In this document: positions 51,266 to 60,427 of the stretch, piece by piece | Layout of the letters: every line of letters begins with the position of its first letter | Position numbering within the stretch: position 1 is the stretch's first letter | Origin: Streptomyces sp. NBC_01353 | Lineage (GTDB): Bacteria; Actinomycetota; Actinomycetes; Streptomycetales; Streptomycetaceae | Assembly: GCF_036237275.1 (NCBI RefSeq) | Contig: NZ_CP108352.1 | Span: 1,240,001-1,304,000 of the forward strand | Reading direction: 5' to 3' | DNA length: 64,000 nt | Translations under genes and position numbers: made by a program | Notes under the pieces: generated by a model | What the model saw: the letters and a program-made list of their open reading frames with translations, nothing else | What the model was told of the DNA's origin: nothing | Databases searched by the model: none

Positions 51266-51725
51266 TTACCGGAAGTACTTGTTGATCTGCGAGGCGGACA
51301 CGGCGCCGTCCTTGCCGGGCGCCACGGGGCCGATGATGCGCATCTGCGTCTGGATCCAGTCGTCGTCCGCGTTGCGGGACGCCTTGGTGTGGTCCAGGTG
51401 GTTGGAGATGTGCGCGCATGCCTGGAGGAGGGTCTTCACCTGCTTCTCCCAGGTCTGGTTCACCTCGGTGAGGGCGGAACCGCAGTCGAAGCCGTCGCCC
51501 TTCAGGCTCGTCCCGGCGCTCTCGCTCGCCGAGCTTGCGTGCTTACCGCCCGGCTCCAGGCCGTTGAACAGACCGTAGGCGGCATGGCCGATGTCACCGA
51601 GCTCGTCGTCCTCCACCACATAGTCGGCGGAACCCGGGCTTCGGCGTGGAACCGCCCGTGCTGTCGGCCTTGTTCAGGCGCATGGCGACACTCTTCGCCG
51701 CACCCCACTCGTCGTCGAACGGCAT
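51266..51725 (-). pseudogene. WXG-like small protein gene with a single-base frameshift
   Basis: ATG 51725 opens MPFDDEWGAAKSVAMRLNKA and reads to STPKPG; after one extra T (+ strand A at 51631/51632) the family continues in the next frame as SADYVVEDDELGDIGHAAYGLF and on to INKYFR. Removing one base restores about 152 residues. A helical secreted-effector-like protein next to the DUF6571-like gene. Either a real loss of function or a sequencing error in the AAC-CCG context. Confidence 0.72.
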
Positions 51726-52342
51726 CGTCGACACCCCCGTGTCGTGAGAAATTGGCTCACGCAAAGCTATCCGCTTGATCGTCAACCCGCCATAGGCGAT
51801 CGATCACTTGCACGGGTTCTTGATGTGGATCTCGTTGCCTCCGCACATTCGCGATCAACACCGTCCTGTCCACCTGCTCGACTTCAGAGGGCCTGCGGCA
51901 AGGCCTGGCGGAGTGTTGTGACCGACAGCGGCAATGTTGTCGCCCCCGTCTGCCTGAGGCTGGGGGATGGTGTCACCTTCCTCCAGGTCGGTCCGGGGAG
52001 GCGGGGGAGGAATGGACCAAGGCCGTCATCGACATCACCGACGCCCACGGGGAACGCCTCTACAAGGAAGTCACCCGTGAGGACGTCGAGAACGCCTCGT
52101 CGCGAGCCCGCGCCGAGGCCGGGGCGCCGATCGTCATCCTCTGGCCCTCGTGCGCTGGAGTCATTACGTTCCGCGAGCAGGAACAGGACTGCAGCGGCGG
52201 CGATGAAGCCGAGGCCCACGTTCATGCAGGCCATGACCGTCTCGTAGGAGGCGTCGGCGGTCCGGGGGATGCCGTTGACGAGCAAGAGGGCGCAGAGGCA
52301 TTCAGGCGGAGCTCCGGGCACAGGAGCGAGCCCTGGTGGCTC
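51726..52342. other. Degenerate interval with gene debris
   Basis: 617 bp with no intact gene. On the minus strand a fragment reads NGIPRTADASYETVMACMN then VGLGFIAAAAVLFLLAE, one membrane-helix-like piece of a transporter. On the plus strand EEWTKAVIDITDAHGERLYK and EVTREDVENASSRARAEAG form another fragment of unknown family. Neither has a start or full-length frame. Confidence 0.6.
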
Positions 52343-52660
52343 TCACTCGAAGTTGTCACGCGCCAGGCGGAGCGCGAGCTCTTGGAGGATCAGTTCGGTG
52401 TGCGGCCCCGAGTCCGTCTCGTCGTAGGCGTCGGCGACCGCCGAGAAGGCGAGGATGAAGCCATTGACCAGGGCACTGAGGGGCTCGGAGAGCTGAGCGA
52501 GCACCGCCAGGCTGGCTTCCTCCGCGCTCGCGTCCGCCGGCACGGCGAACTGCGCGGGAATCACCTCGCCGAGCAGGTCCGATGCGACGCCCACGTCGAC
52601 CCCGCCCCGCAGAGCCGTCAACGCTGCGATGGCCTTGATCTTGATCTCGTTCTCCGTCAC
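52343..52660 (-). CDS. Hypothetical helical protein
   Basis: 105 residues. Mostly Ala/Leu/Asp/Glu helices (KIKAIAALTALRG, AEEASLAVLAQLSEPLSALVNGF) with no Cys, no signal peptide and no known motif. A normal codon bias supports coding. No operon partner is obvious. Function unknown. Confidence 0.55.
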   Translation of the reverse strand: MTENEIKIKAIAALTALRGGVDVGVASDLLGEVIPAQFAVPADASAEEASLAVLAQLSEPLSALVNGFILAFSAVADAYDETDSGPHTELILQELALRLARDNFE

Positions 52661-52937
52661 GCACAGAGCCTAGGAGCCGGCGAGGGTGCGACGACGCATT
52701 CCACCCCGACCAGATCCGCACCCGGCCGCGAGGGAGCCGCCTCAAGGCCATCGAGCGACAGACACGAGTGGCATGAAAGCCTCACCCTCCACCCTCACAG
52801 ATGCTTGGCGCAGCCCGTCTCCTTCCGCCGCGACGGGACCTCAAGGCGAAGTGGACAGTCAACGCTGCGGCTCCGAGAGGTGCCAACGGGGGTGCCGAGG
52901 CGTTCATCGAAGAACGACCTCCAGCGAGCGCATTGGG

Positions 52938-53417
52938 TCAGGGGGTGTTCTCCGCAGCCGAAGCGCCGGGGGCTGGGGCCTCCAGGCGGACTATGACGAC
53001 AGGGCAGGACGCGTGGACAGCGCACTGCTGGCTGACGGACCCCAGCAGCAGGCTGGCGAAGCCGCCCCGCCCCCGGCTCCCCACGACCAGCAACTCGGCA
53101 CCGACGGATGCTCCGATCAGCACCTTGGCGGGGTTGCCCCTGACCACGTGTTCCACCATCGGCACCTCACCGCCCTGGGGAAGCACGGCTCTGAGCTCGT
53201 CCGACAGGGCTTGCCGGGCCTGCTCCTCGTCGAAGTCGGCGTCCACCGCGGGAGCGGACCATGCCGTAGCTCCGGGCACGTCATAGGCCGCCACCGCGTC
53301 CACGGTCGCCCCGATCAGCCGCGCATGTCGCACCGCCCACCGCAATGCCTCTTGTGAGGCCGGCGAGCCGTCGACACCTACAACCACGTGGGGACTCTGA
53401 TCATTGCGGATGGTCAT
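52938..53417 (-). CDS. Universal stress protein (UspA family)
   Basis: 159 residues. VVVGVDGSPASQEALRWAVRHA opens the fold; ATP-binding G2xG9GS pattern in GSRGRGGFASLLLGSVSQQC; VVIV strand at the end. Single-domain USP; in actinomycetes these are often under dormancy/hypoxia control. Lies between degenerate segments and the Pro-rich gene. Confidence 0.9.
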   Translation of the reverse strand: MTIRNDQSPHVVVGVDGSPASQEALRWAVRHARLIGATVDAVAAYDVPGATAWSAPAVDADFDEEQARQALSDELRAVLPQGGEVPMVEHVVRGNPAKVLIGASVGAELLVVGSRGRGGFASLLLGSVSQQCAVHASCPVVIVRLEAPAPGASAAENTP

Positions 53418-53464
53418 GGCTACGTCCCTCCTCGTTCAGTGCCGCCTGCGGTTGGCGGCGGGTG

Positions 53465-53738
53465 TCAGTCAGCCTGGTCAGCGACGACGGCGCGGCGGAT
53501 GACGGGTTCCGGGGCCGGTACGGGACCGGGCAGAGGGCCGGGCTGCGGGTGCGGCTCGGGTCGTGGGGCGGGTGGCGGCTGGGGATCAGGTTCAGGTTGG
53601 GGTGGTGCGGGCGGGGTCGGATCCGGCCCGCCCGGCGCGGGGACCGGACCTGGCACCGGGCCCCGGCTGCGGACCAGGCCCTGGGCCAGGCGCTGGGGTA
53701 GGACTCGGGGGTACCGGATCGTTCGGAGGAGTACCCAT
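53465..53738 (-). pseudogene. Proline-rich protein gene with one-base frameshift
   Basis: ATG 53738 has GGGAG six bases upstream and reads MGTPPNDPVPPSPTPAPGPG to PQPG. One base in the C-run at 53661-53664 (+ strand) then breaks the frame; the other frame continues as PVPGPVPAPGGPDP and on to a stop at 53465. Removing one base gives about 90 residues, half of them Pro, similar to the 34382-34576 protein. Homopolymer position makes sequencing error or a real slip both possible. Confidence 0.65.
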
Positions 53739-54038
53739 GGCTCTCCCTCCCGCTCGGGCCCGCCGTGAAGTGCGGGCTCTCGGCACGCGGCTACCCGGGC
53801 GCCGCCTGCTGACACAGACGCACGGGAACGGCGCGGTACATCGTGCCCGCGCCTGCACCTCGCTGCCGTGAATCACCGGCGTCCAACGAGAGCGAGCCGG
53901 ATCCGTCGTCGCCGGAATCGATTCGGTTACCCCTTAAGGAAGTCGCCCCGACACCCACAGGATCGTTGCATAGGCTGAACGTAGCCAGGCGCCTTCGTCG
54001 GGTTCGCCGCACGGGACAGTGTCGGGCGGGCGCCGAGG

Positions 54039-54774
54039 GTGCCACCACTGGATCACCGGGGAGCCTTGTCCAACCCGCCGCCAGCCGGAACACGCGCACT
54101 GTCCGTTCTCCCTTACCTCGTCATGGCGGTCACCGCGCTCGCCGACGTCACCGCCGGGCCGACCGTCGGTCTGCTACCGCTGGTCGCGCTGGGACCCGCG
54201 TTCGCCGGGCGCACAGGCGGGCCGCGTCGTATCGCGGCGATCGGGGCGCCGGCCCTCTTCCTGTGCCTGGCGCTGGGCTGGTACGACGGTCTCTTTCCCG
54301 GACGCCGAGGTACGACGGCACTGGTCTCGGTGGCCGGGTCACCGCCGCGGGTCTGCTCGCGCCGTCATGCGTGAGCGCCGTGAGGCCGAGCTGGCCAGTG
54401 TCCGGTCGATCGCCGAGGTGGCGCAGCGTGTCCTGCTCCGCCCCGTGCCCCGGACGGCCGGCGGGCTGAGTGCCGCCGTCTCGTACACGGCCGCCGTCGC
54501 CGAGGCACGCATCGGTGGGGACCTGTACGAGGTCGTCACGTCACCCGGTGGCGTACGGGTCATCGTCGGCGACGTCCAGGGCAAGGGGCTCGACGCGGTC
54601 GAGACGGCGGCCGATGTGCTCGGGGCCTTTCGTGAGGCGGCCCACGACGAGCCCGGTCTCACGGGCGTCGGCAGTGAGGGCGGTGTTCCGCCCCGGCGAC
54701 CAGCTGCTCCTGTGCACGGACGGCGTCACCGAAGCGCGCGACGGCCGGGCCGGCTTGAGGCCGCCGACCGCTGA
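54039..54774 (+). pseudogene. Membrane-anchored SpoIIE (PP2C-type) phosphatase, decayed
   Basis: The first frame has a membrane region (VLPYLVMAVTALADVTAG, LLPLVALGPAFAG, ALFLCLALGW) typical of Streptomyces SpoIIE phosphatases. The second frame then continues MRERREAELASVRSIAEVAQ, VLLRPVPRTAGGL and GGDLYEVVTS to GDVQGKGLDAVETAADVLGA. The third resumes FRPGDQLLLCTDGVTEARDG and stops soon after. Indels near 54338 and 54360 and an internal deletion near 54675 remove most of the phosphatase domain. Confidence 0.8.
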
Positions 54775-54780
54775 GGCGTC

Positions 54781-55020
54781 TCACGGCTGTGCGGAGGGTG
54801 CGTACGTCGGCGGTTCGTACGTGTACGTGGGCGGGTTCCAGGTCGGCGTGGGTGACGGAGCGAAGGGCCCGGCACGGTTCTCCATCATCACAAGCATGAG
54901 GATGGCGAACACCGAGCTGGCGATGATCAGGCCGAGGCCGATGGGGTTGCGGGGGTTGTAGGTGTAGCGGTTCGTCCCCCATGAGCTCTTCTTGAAGACA
55001 GGCTCGTCATCGTGATTCAC
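54781..55020 (-). CDS. Small single-pass membrane protein
   Basis: 79 residues. Cytoplasmic-looking N-terminus, one hydrophobic segment (about 28-46), then a Pro/Tyr-rich tail with TYTYEPPTYAPS. No known domain. Third gene of the antiporter-CBS operon, 33 bp after the CBS gene on the same strand. Confidence 0.7.
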   Translation of the reverse strand: MNHDDEPVFKKSSWGTNRYTYNPRNPIGLGLIIASSVFAILMLVMMENRAGPFAPSPTPTWNPPTYTYEPPTYAPSAQP

Positions 55021-55053
55021 AGGACGTTCCTCCGTAGTCGGGCATCGAGGTTG

Positions 55054-55506
55054 TCAGCGGAAGTGGGCGAGCAGCGCGGCTGCCGTGACCGACCCCAGCA
55101 GGTGCGGCCGGTCGTCAGTGTCGTACTCGACGACAGCGACGACGGGGCTGCCGGTCCGGGCCATGACGGCGGCCATCTGCAGGGGTGACGCGTGCGGGCT
55201 GACAAGGGAGAGGGCGGGGCGCCGCCGGGGCAGTACATCGGCGACCGTCAACGCAGCCATGTTCTGGCGGACTTCGTCGTCGAGGCGGCCGGCGATCGCG
55301 GTGGCGCGCAGAGGGTCTTCACGCACCGAGTCGGGCAGGATCCCGGCCAGGAGGTGATGCCCTTCCACGAACGCGACCGGATGGCCCTCGCGGGTCACCA
55401 GCAGGAGGGCGGGCGTCTCCTCGCCGGCCAGGAGCTCGGCGGCTCGGAGCACGGCCTCGTCGGCGGACACGGAAGCGCAACGGCGAGCGAGGTCACGTGC
55501 GTGCAT
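55054..55506 (-). CDS. CBS-domain protein
   Basis: 150 residues. Two CBS motifs: ADEAVLRAAELLAGEETPALLLVTR with FVEGHHLLAGILP, and ADVLPRRRPALSLVSPHASP with VVAVVEYDTDDRPHLLGSVTAAALL. The CBS pair probably binds an adenine nucleotide. ATG 55506 lies 14 nt inside the antiporter gene, so expression is coupled; it may gate or sense for the antiporter. Confidence 0.85.
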   Translation of the reverse strand: MHARDLARRCASVSADEAVLRAAELLAGEETPALLLVTREGHPVAFVEGHHLLAGILPDSVREDPLRATAIAGRLDDEVRQNMAALTVADVLPRRRPALSLVSPHASPLQMAAVMARTGSPVVAVVEYDTDDRPHLLGSVTAAALLAHFR

Positions 55507-56740
55507 GAGCGCTCGCTTCCGTGGTGGTGATCGTTGCGCGTGCCTTTGTCCCCTCGCCGCCGGCCTCGACGATGTCGTCCACGTGGAACAGGCGGGCGAC
55601 AGGGACGTCCGTACTGCTGTGGGCGATGATCGAGAAGGCGATGCATACAGCGATGACGGTGTACGCCTCCTGCCCCTGCGGGATGCCGGCCTGGAGCACC
55701 AGCAGTCCGTAGACGACCGACGCGAATCCCTTCGGGCCGAACCAGGCCGCGACGAGCTTCTCCCGGCGGTCGATCCTCGTACCCAGCAGCGACAGAAGCA
55801 GTGACGCGGGGCGGATCAGCACGATCGCGAGGATCACCGCCACGTACCCGCCGAGAGACAGGTCCCCGAAGAGCTGCGGGGTGAGCAGCGCGCCGAACAC
55901 CAGGAGGGCAGCGAACTTGGCGAGCTCCGCCAGTGACTCGCCCAAGGGCTCGAACGACTTCTGGGACTCGGGTGAGACGGCTGTGAGGACCGCGCCCGCG
56001 GAGAAGGCGGCGAGGTAGGGGTTGGCGTGGGTGAGGTGGCAGGCTGCGTACAGGATGACGCCGATGGCCAGCGGCAACAGGGGCTGGAGCTTGGGCTCGG
56101 CCCCCAGCAGCCGGAACCGTACGAGCCCGCTGACGATCAGCGGCATCAGGACACCGAAGACGAGACCAAGCCCCAGCTCCAGGCCGATCTCCCCGAAGGA
56201 CGCCTCGGCGTGGGGCGAGGTGGGACCGGCTGCGGCGATGAGGATCAGAACGACCGGCAGCGCGAGTCCGTCGTTGATCCCGCTCTCCACGTTGAGGAGT
56301 TCACGCAGCCGGGCCGGGACTTCCTTCCGCCCGACGATCGCCGAGGCGAAGACCGGGTCGGTCGGCGCGAGGACCGCGCCGACGAGGAACGACGTCGTCC
56401 AGTCCAGGCCCACCAGGTAGTGGGTGATCAGCGCCATCCCCACGAACGCGAGCGGCATACCCAGCCCCAACGCCCGCGCCGGGTTGCGCCAGTTGGCCCG
56501 GAGCTTGGCGAAGGAGACGTGCATTCCGTCGGTGAACAGGACGGCGAACAGGGCGAGGTCGGCGGTGACCGACACGATCTCACTGTCGGGAGTGATGTGG
56601 ATCAGTCCGAGGAATCCGTCACTGACCAGTGCCCCGCCAACCAGGAAGAGCAGTGATGTCGACAGAACGGTACGGGCGGCGAGGCCGGAGAGCAGGACTG
56701 CGATCAGCAGCGCGGCCCCGAAGACGGCAACAAGAACCAT
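55493..56740 (-). CDS. Cation:proton antiporter (CPA1, NhaP-like)
   Basis: 415 residues with 12-13 hydrophobic segments. CPA1 signature region FLVGAVLAPTDPVFASAIVG and the NVESGINDGLALPVVLIL segment with the functional Asp. It exchanges Na+ or K+ for protons. Its leader contains a 24-nt element also found before nhaA. Operon with a CBS protein and a small membrane protein. Confidence 0.9.
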   Translation of the reverse strand: MVLVAVFGAALLIAVLLSGLAARTVLSTSLLFLVGGALVSDGFLGLIHITPDSEIVSVTADLALFAVLFTDGMHVSFAKLRANWRNPARALGLGMPLAFVGMALITHYLVGLDWTTSFLVGAVLAPTDPVFASAIVGRKEVPARLRELLNVESGINDGLALPVVLILIAAAGPTSPHAEASFGEIGLELGLGLVFGVLMPLIVSGLVRFRLLGAEPKLQPLLPLAIGVILYAACHLTHANPYLAAFSAGAVLTAVSPESQKSFEPLGESLAELAKFAALLVFGALLTPQLFGDLSLGGYVAVILAIVLIRPASLLLSLLGTRIDRREKLVAAWFGPKGFASVVYGLLVLQAGIPQGQEAYTVIAVCIAFSIIAHSSTDVPVARLFHVDDIVEAGGEGTKARATITTTEASAHART

Positions 56741-57075
56741 GGTGGAAGTCCCCCTGTCGGCACGTGAGAACAGAGAGAGCTCTCCCCCTGCTCGCCGACC
56801 AGGCTTCCCGGCACACCGCTAGCGAACTTACACGCTTCTTACGTGATGTTGGCATGTCCTTGACGGGCAGCCGGAGGCGGGGGTGGTTGCCGGGAGTCGG
56901 CAACGTGCCACTGGTTCGGTCCTCACCGGGGGCAGCCCAGTGATCCTCGACAGCCGCCGTCGAGATCGTCCCCCGATGTCTCCGCACCCCCTCCGAAGCC
57001 CCGGAACAGTGCCCCGCCTGCGAGCACGAGCAGCAGCGCTCCGGTGGATACCTTCACGCAGCCGCTCGCTTCGTG
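56741..57075. other. Gene-free interval upstream of the NhaP-like gene
   Basis: 335 bp that contain the shared 24-nt leader element (56794-56817) and a TAAGAA block (56836-56841). The part from about 56880 to 57075 has no gene, repeat or hairpin that I can support. Confidence 0.6.
56794..56817 (-). promoter_or_regulatory. Shared leader element, copy 1 (NhaP-like gene)
   Basis: In transcript sense it reads GGTGTGCCGGGAAG then CCTGGTCGGC, starting 54 bp before the antiporter start. It can fold as GCCG...CGGC around an inner CCGG/CTGG pairing. A TAAGAA block lies 18 bp further upstream, as in copy 2. Confidence 0.75.
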
Positions 57076-57327
57076 TCATGGCCGGGCAGCGAGGCCGGCG
57101 ACCAGTAGTCCGGCGAGGACCGCCCACGGCATGCTCGCGGGGCCTATCGACGCCCAGCCGATCGCGCCGAGAAGAAGCCCCGCGAACGCACCCACTGCGA
57201 GCGCCCGAGGCTCGCCGAGGAACGCCCACTGCCGTGCCCCGCTCCCGGGAACTCTCAGCTCGTGGACGGCCGTACGAATGACCAGCAGGGCGATGACGAT
57301 CGCCACTCCGAGCACCGCGGATCCCAC
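57076..57327 (-). CDS. Small membrane protein downstream of nhaA
   Basis: 83 residues from GTG 57327. Two to three hydrophobic segments (about 3-18, 42-58, 66-80) and no soluble domain. It starts 5 bp after the nhaA stop, so it is probably co-translated; it may be an accessory or pH-related partner of NhaA. Function unknown. Confidence 0.68.
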   Translation of the reverse strand: MGSAVLGVAIVIALLVIRTAVHELRVPGSGARQWAFLGEPRALAVGAFAGLLLGAIGWASIGPASMPWAVLAGLLVAGLAARP

Positions 57328-57332
57328 AGCCG

Positions 57333-58640
57333 CTACCCCCCGTTCGCCGCGCCGGTAGGCGAGCCGGTCTGGTAGATGTCGGGGATGCCGTCGGCGTCGT
57401 CGTCGCGCTCCTCCTCTTCGTACAGGCGCTTGTAGAGGCGGTTGCGGCGGCGCAGGAGGATGGCTGCCAGGGCAGCGGCGATCAGTGAGCCGACGAGTAC
57501 GGCGGCTTTGATGTGCTCGGCTGTGGCCGGGTCGGGGAAGGCGAGTTCGCCGATCAGGAGGGCGACGGTGAAACCGATGCCGGCCAGGGTCGCGAGTCCG
57601 AAGACATCGGCCCAGGCGAGGTCGGGGTTGAGCTGAGCTCTGGTGAAGCGCGCGGCGAGGTACGTGCCGAGGAAGATACCGAGGATCTTGCCGACGACGA
57701 GGCCGATGACGACGCCGAGAGGTTCGGGATCCGTGAACACGCGGGTCAGCGCGCCCCCTGACACAGTGACGCCGGCGGCGAACAGCGCGAAGAGGGGGAC
57801 CGCCACGCCCGCCGAGACGGGGTGGACGAGGTGCGAGACGCGCGCGCCCGGGGACGCGGCTTCACCCTTGTCGCGGGTGGTGCGCAGAATGAGGCCCATG
57901 GCGACGCCGGCCACGGTGGCGTGGACGCCGGAGTTGTACATCAGCGCCCAGGTGGCGACGCCGAGTGGCACGTACCACCACCAGCCGCGTACCCGGAAGC
58001 GCTGGAGAACGTAGAAGAGAACGAGGCCGGCGAATGCCCCTGCCAGGGCCCAGAAGTTGAGGTCCGAGGTGAAGAAGATCGCGATGATGAGGATGGCGCC
58101 GAGGTCGTCGACGACGGCCAGCGTGAGCAGGAACGCCCTGAGCGCGGACGGCAGATGGGTGCTGATGACCGCCAGGACCGCGAGCGCGAAGGCGATGTCG
58201 GTGGCCATCGGCACGGCCCAGCCGTCGAGCCTTCCGCCGCCCGCGGCGGCAGTGAGCGCATAGAGCGCCGCGGGTACCGCCATGCCGCACAGGGCCGCGA
58301 CGACAGGGAGGGCGGCCGTGGCTGGGGTACGCAGTTCGCCGACGACGAGCTCGCGCTTCAGCTCGATGCCCGCCACCAGGAAGAAGACCACGAGGAGACC
58401 GTCGGCCGTCCAGTGCCCGACAGACAGGTCCAGGCCCAGGGCGGGGATGCCGAAGTGGAAGTCCCGCACGGACTCGTACGCCTCGCTCCAGGGGCTGTTC
58501 GCCCACACCAGCGCGACGACGGCGGCGGCGAGCAGGACGAGTCCGCCGACGGTCTCCGTGCGCAGGGCTTCGGTGACGGCCTGACGTTCGGGCCACGGCA
58601 GCAGTCCGAAGACCACTTTGCGGGGGCGTGCCTGAGTCAC
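57333..58640 (-). CDS. nhaA: Na+/H+ antiporter NhaA
   Basis: 435 residues from GTG 58640; GGAGGT eight bases upstream decides this start over ATG 58661 or 58742. Eleven to twelve hydrophobic segments with NhaA signatures: VFFLVAGIELKRELVVGELR, VVAALCGMAVPAALYAL, PMATDIAFALAVLAVI and VVDDLGAILIIAIFF (the paired functional Asp). Exchanges two H+ for one Na+. Its leader carries the shared 24-nt element. Followed after 5 bp by a small membrane protein gene. Confidence 0.93.
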   Translation of the reverse strand: MTQARPRKVVFGLLPWPERQAVTEALRTETVGGLVLLAAAVVALVWANSPWSEAYESVRDFHFGIPALGLDLSVGHWTADGLLVVFFLVAGIELKRELVVGELRTPATAALPVVAALCGMAVPAALYALTAAAGGGRLDGWAVPMATDIAFALAVLAVISTHLPSALRAFLLTLAVVDDLGAILIIAIFFTSDLNFWALAGAFAGLVLFYVLQRFRVRGWWWYVPLGVATWALMYNSGVHATVAGVAMGLILRTTRDKGEAASPGARVSHLVHPVSAGVAVPLFALFAAGVTVSGGALTRVFTDPEPLGVVIGLVVGKILGIFLGTYLAARFTRAQLNPDLAWADVFGLATLAGIGFTVALLIGELAFPDPATAEHIKAAVLVGSLIAAALAAILLRRRNRLYKRLYEEEERDDDADGIPDIYQTGSPTGAANGG

Positions 58641-58691
58641 GGGAAGGTACCTCCGGGGCATGTCGGCAAACGGGCACACAGGCCCTCGGAC

Positions 58692-58715
58692 GCCGACCAG
58701 ACTTCCCGGCACACC
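58692..58715 (-). promoter_or_regulatory. Shared leader element, copy 2 (nhaA)
   Basis: Differs from copy 1 at one of 24 positions. It starts 52 bp before the nhaA GTG, with TAAGAA 17 bp further upstream (58733-58738), the same layout as copy 1. Confidence 0.75.
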
Positions 58716-58803
58716 AGCATCGTGTTCATGCGTTCTTAACACCCTATCGGGTGGCCGGGGGTCCCACCAGGACGTCTCTCACCTGCTGGAACGCTGGGAC
58801 AGA

Positions 58804-58853
58804 TGAGAGGGCCCGTCCCCCACCAAGGCGCGAGGTGGGAGCGGGCCCTCTCA
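58804..58853 (-). terminator. Hairpin terminator after the AgcS gene
   Basis: Outer 12-bp perfect stem (58804-58815 with 58842-58853) and an inner stem of CCCACC with GGTGGG. It lies 23 bp after the AgcS stop. Confidence 0.85.
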
Positions 58854-58876
58854 GGAACCGGGCCGCCGGGGGGCGG

Positions 58877-60427
58877 TCAGACGGTGGTCTTCACCGGCTC
58901 CTGGTCGGGGTCGGCGTCGGCGTCGGTGTCGGTGTCGAGACCGGCGTCGCGCTTCTTCACGAAGGCGAGGAAGGAGTTCAGCTCCCGCTTGACGACCGGG
59001 GCGAGGAGGTACAGGCCGATGATGTTGATGACGGCGAGCATGAAGAGCACCGCGTCGGCCATGTCGATCAGGGTCTGCAGGGTCAGCAGCGAACCGGCCA
59101 CCGCGAAGAGCGTGTAGAGGACCTTGAAGGTGAACTCGCTGGCCTTGGAGCGGCCGAAGAGGTGGGTCCACGCCTTCATGCAGTAGTAGCCCCAGGTCAG
59201 CACGGTGGAGATCGCGAACAGCATGACCGCGATGGTCAGGATGTACGGGAACCAGGGAAGGACGGTGGCGAAGGCGTCGGAGGTGATGGTCACGCCGCCG
59301 ATGGACTCACCGCCCTTACGGACGTCGACATAGCTGGCCGGGTTGGCGATGACGATGGTCAGCGCGGTCATGGTGCAGATGACGACCGTGTCGATGAACG
59401 GCTCGAGCAGGGCGACCAGGCCCTCGCTCGCGGGGTGCTTGGTCTTCACCGCGGAGTGGGCGATCGGGGCGGAGCCGAGACCGGCCTCGTTGGAGAACGC
59501 GGCCCGCTTGAAGCCGATGATCAGCGCGCCGAGGACACCGCCGGCGACGCCCTGAGGGTTGAAGGCGCCCTCGATGATCGTGGCGATCGCGGCGGGGACG
59601 GCGGTGACGTGGACGGCGATGACGACGAGGCAGGCGGCGATGTAGATGCCGGCCATCGCCGGGACCAGCTTGCTGGTGACCGAGGCGATGGAGCGGATGC
59701 CGCCGAGGAGCACGATGCCGACGAGGGCGGCGATGAGGATGCCGAAGAAGAGCGCGCCGGCGGAGGAGCCCAGGGCGCCGTTCTCGCCGCCGGTGACGGA
59801 GACGAGCTGGGCGTAGGACTGGTTGACCTGGAAGAGGTTGCCACCGAACAGGCCGAAGAACAGGATCATGAACGAGGCGAGCACGGCGAGAACCTTGCCG
59901 AGCGTCTTGCCGTTCTTACCGAAGCGCTCGGCCAGGCCCTTGGGCAGGTAGTGCATCGGACCGCCGGAGACGGTGCCGTCGGCGTGGACCTCGCGGTACT
60001 TCACACCGAGGGTGACCTCGACGAACTTCGTCGCCATGCCGAGCAGGCCGCAAAGGATCATCCAGAACGTGGCGCCGGGGCCACCGATGGAGACGGCGAC
60101 GGCCACACCGGCGATGTTGCCGAGTCCGACCGTGCCGGATACGGCGGCGGTCAGCGCCTGGAAGTGGTTGACCTCACCGGCCGACCCCTTCTCGTCGTAC
60201 TTGCCCCGCACCACGTTCACGGCGAGCTTGAACTTGCGCAGCTGCACGAGGCCGAACCAGCCGGTGAAGACCAGACCCGCGACGACGAGCCAGGCCACGA
60301 TGAGGGGAAGCTCCGTACCCCCGACGGGAACGGAGTAGAAGACGACCTCGCCCAGCCACTTGGCTATGGGCTCGAAGAAGCCGCTGACGGCCTTGTCGAC
60401 GGACTGGGTGAAGGAATCGAGTGACAC
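58877..60427 (-). CDS. Alanine/glycine:cation symporter (AgcS family)
   Basis: 516 residues from GTG 60427. About 11 hydrophobic segments; AgcS blocks FQALTAAVSGTVGLGNIAGV, GGPGATFWMILCGLLGMATKFVEVTLGVKYR, GPMHYL and GFKRAAFSNEAGLGSAPIAH are all present. Imports alanine or glycine with Na+. The acidic tail DTDTDADADPDQE is unusual. Monocistronic, with its own terminator; no copy of the shared leader element lies upstream. Confidence 0.92.
   Translation of the reverse strand: MSLDSFTQSVDKAVSGFFEPIAKWLGEVVFYSVPVGGTELPLIVAWLVVAGLVFTGWFGLVQLRKFKLAVNVVRGKYDEKGSAGEVNHFQALTAAVSGTVGLGNIAGVAVAVSIGGPGATFWMILCGLLGMATKFVEVTLGVKYREVHADGTVSGGPMHYLPKGLAERFGKNGKTLGKVLAVLASFMILFFGLFGGNLFQVNQSYAQLVSVTGGENGALGSSAGALFFGILIAALVGIVLLGGIRSIASVTSKLVPAMAGIYIAACLVVIAVHVTAVPAAIATIIEGAFNPQGVAGGVLGALIIGFKRAAFSNEAGLGSAPIAHSAVKTKHPASEGLVALLEPFIDTVVICTMTALTIVIANPASYVDVRKGGESIGGVTITSDAFATVLPWFPYILTIAVMLFAISTVLTWGYYCMKAWTHLFGRSKASEFTFKVLYTLFAVAGSLLTLQTLIDMADAVLFMLAVINIIGLYLLAPVVKRELNSFLAFVKKRDAGLDTDTDADADPDQEPVKTTV

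Noticed and set aside
51884-52321. An intact 145-codon minus-strand membrane gene
   Set aside because: Only one helix-like segment is meaningful; the rest is low complexity with no start or family match.
57822-60424. Long plus-strand frames opposite nhaA and agcS
   Set aside because: Acidic/Arg-rich antisense shadows of genes with clear transporter signatures.
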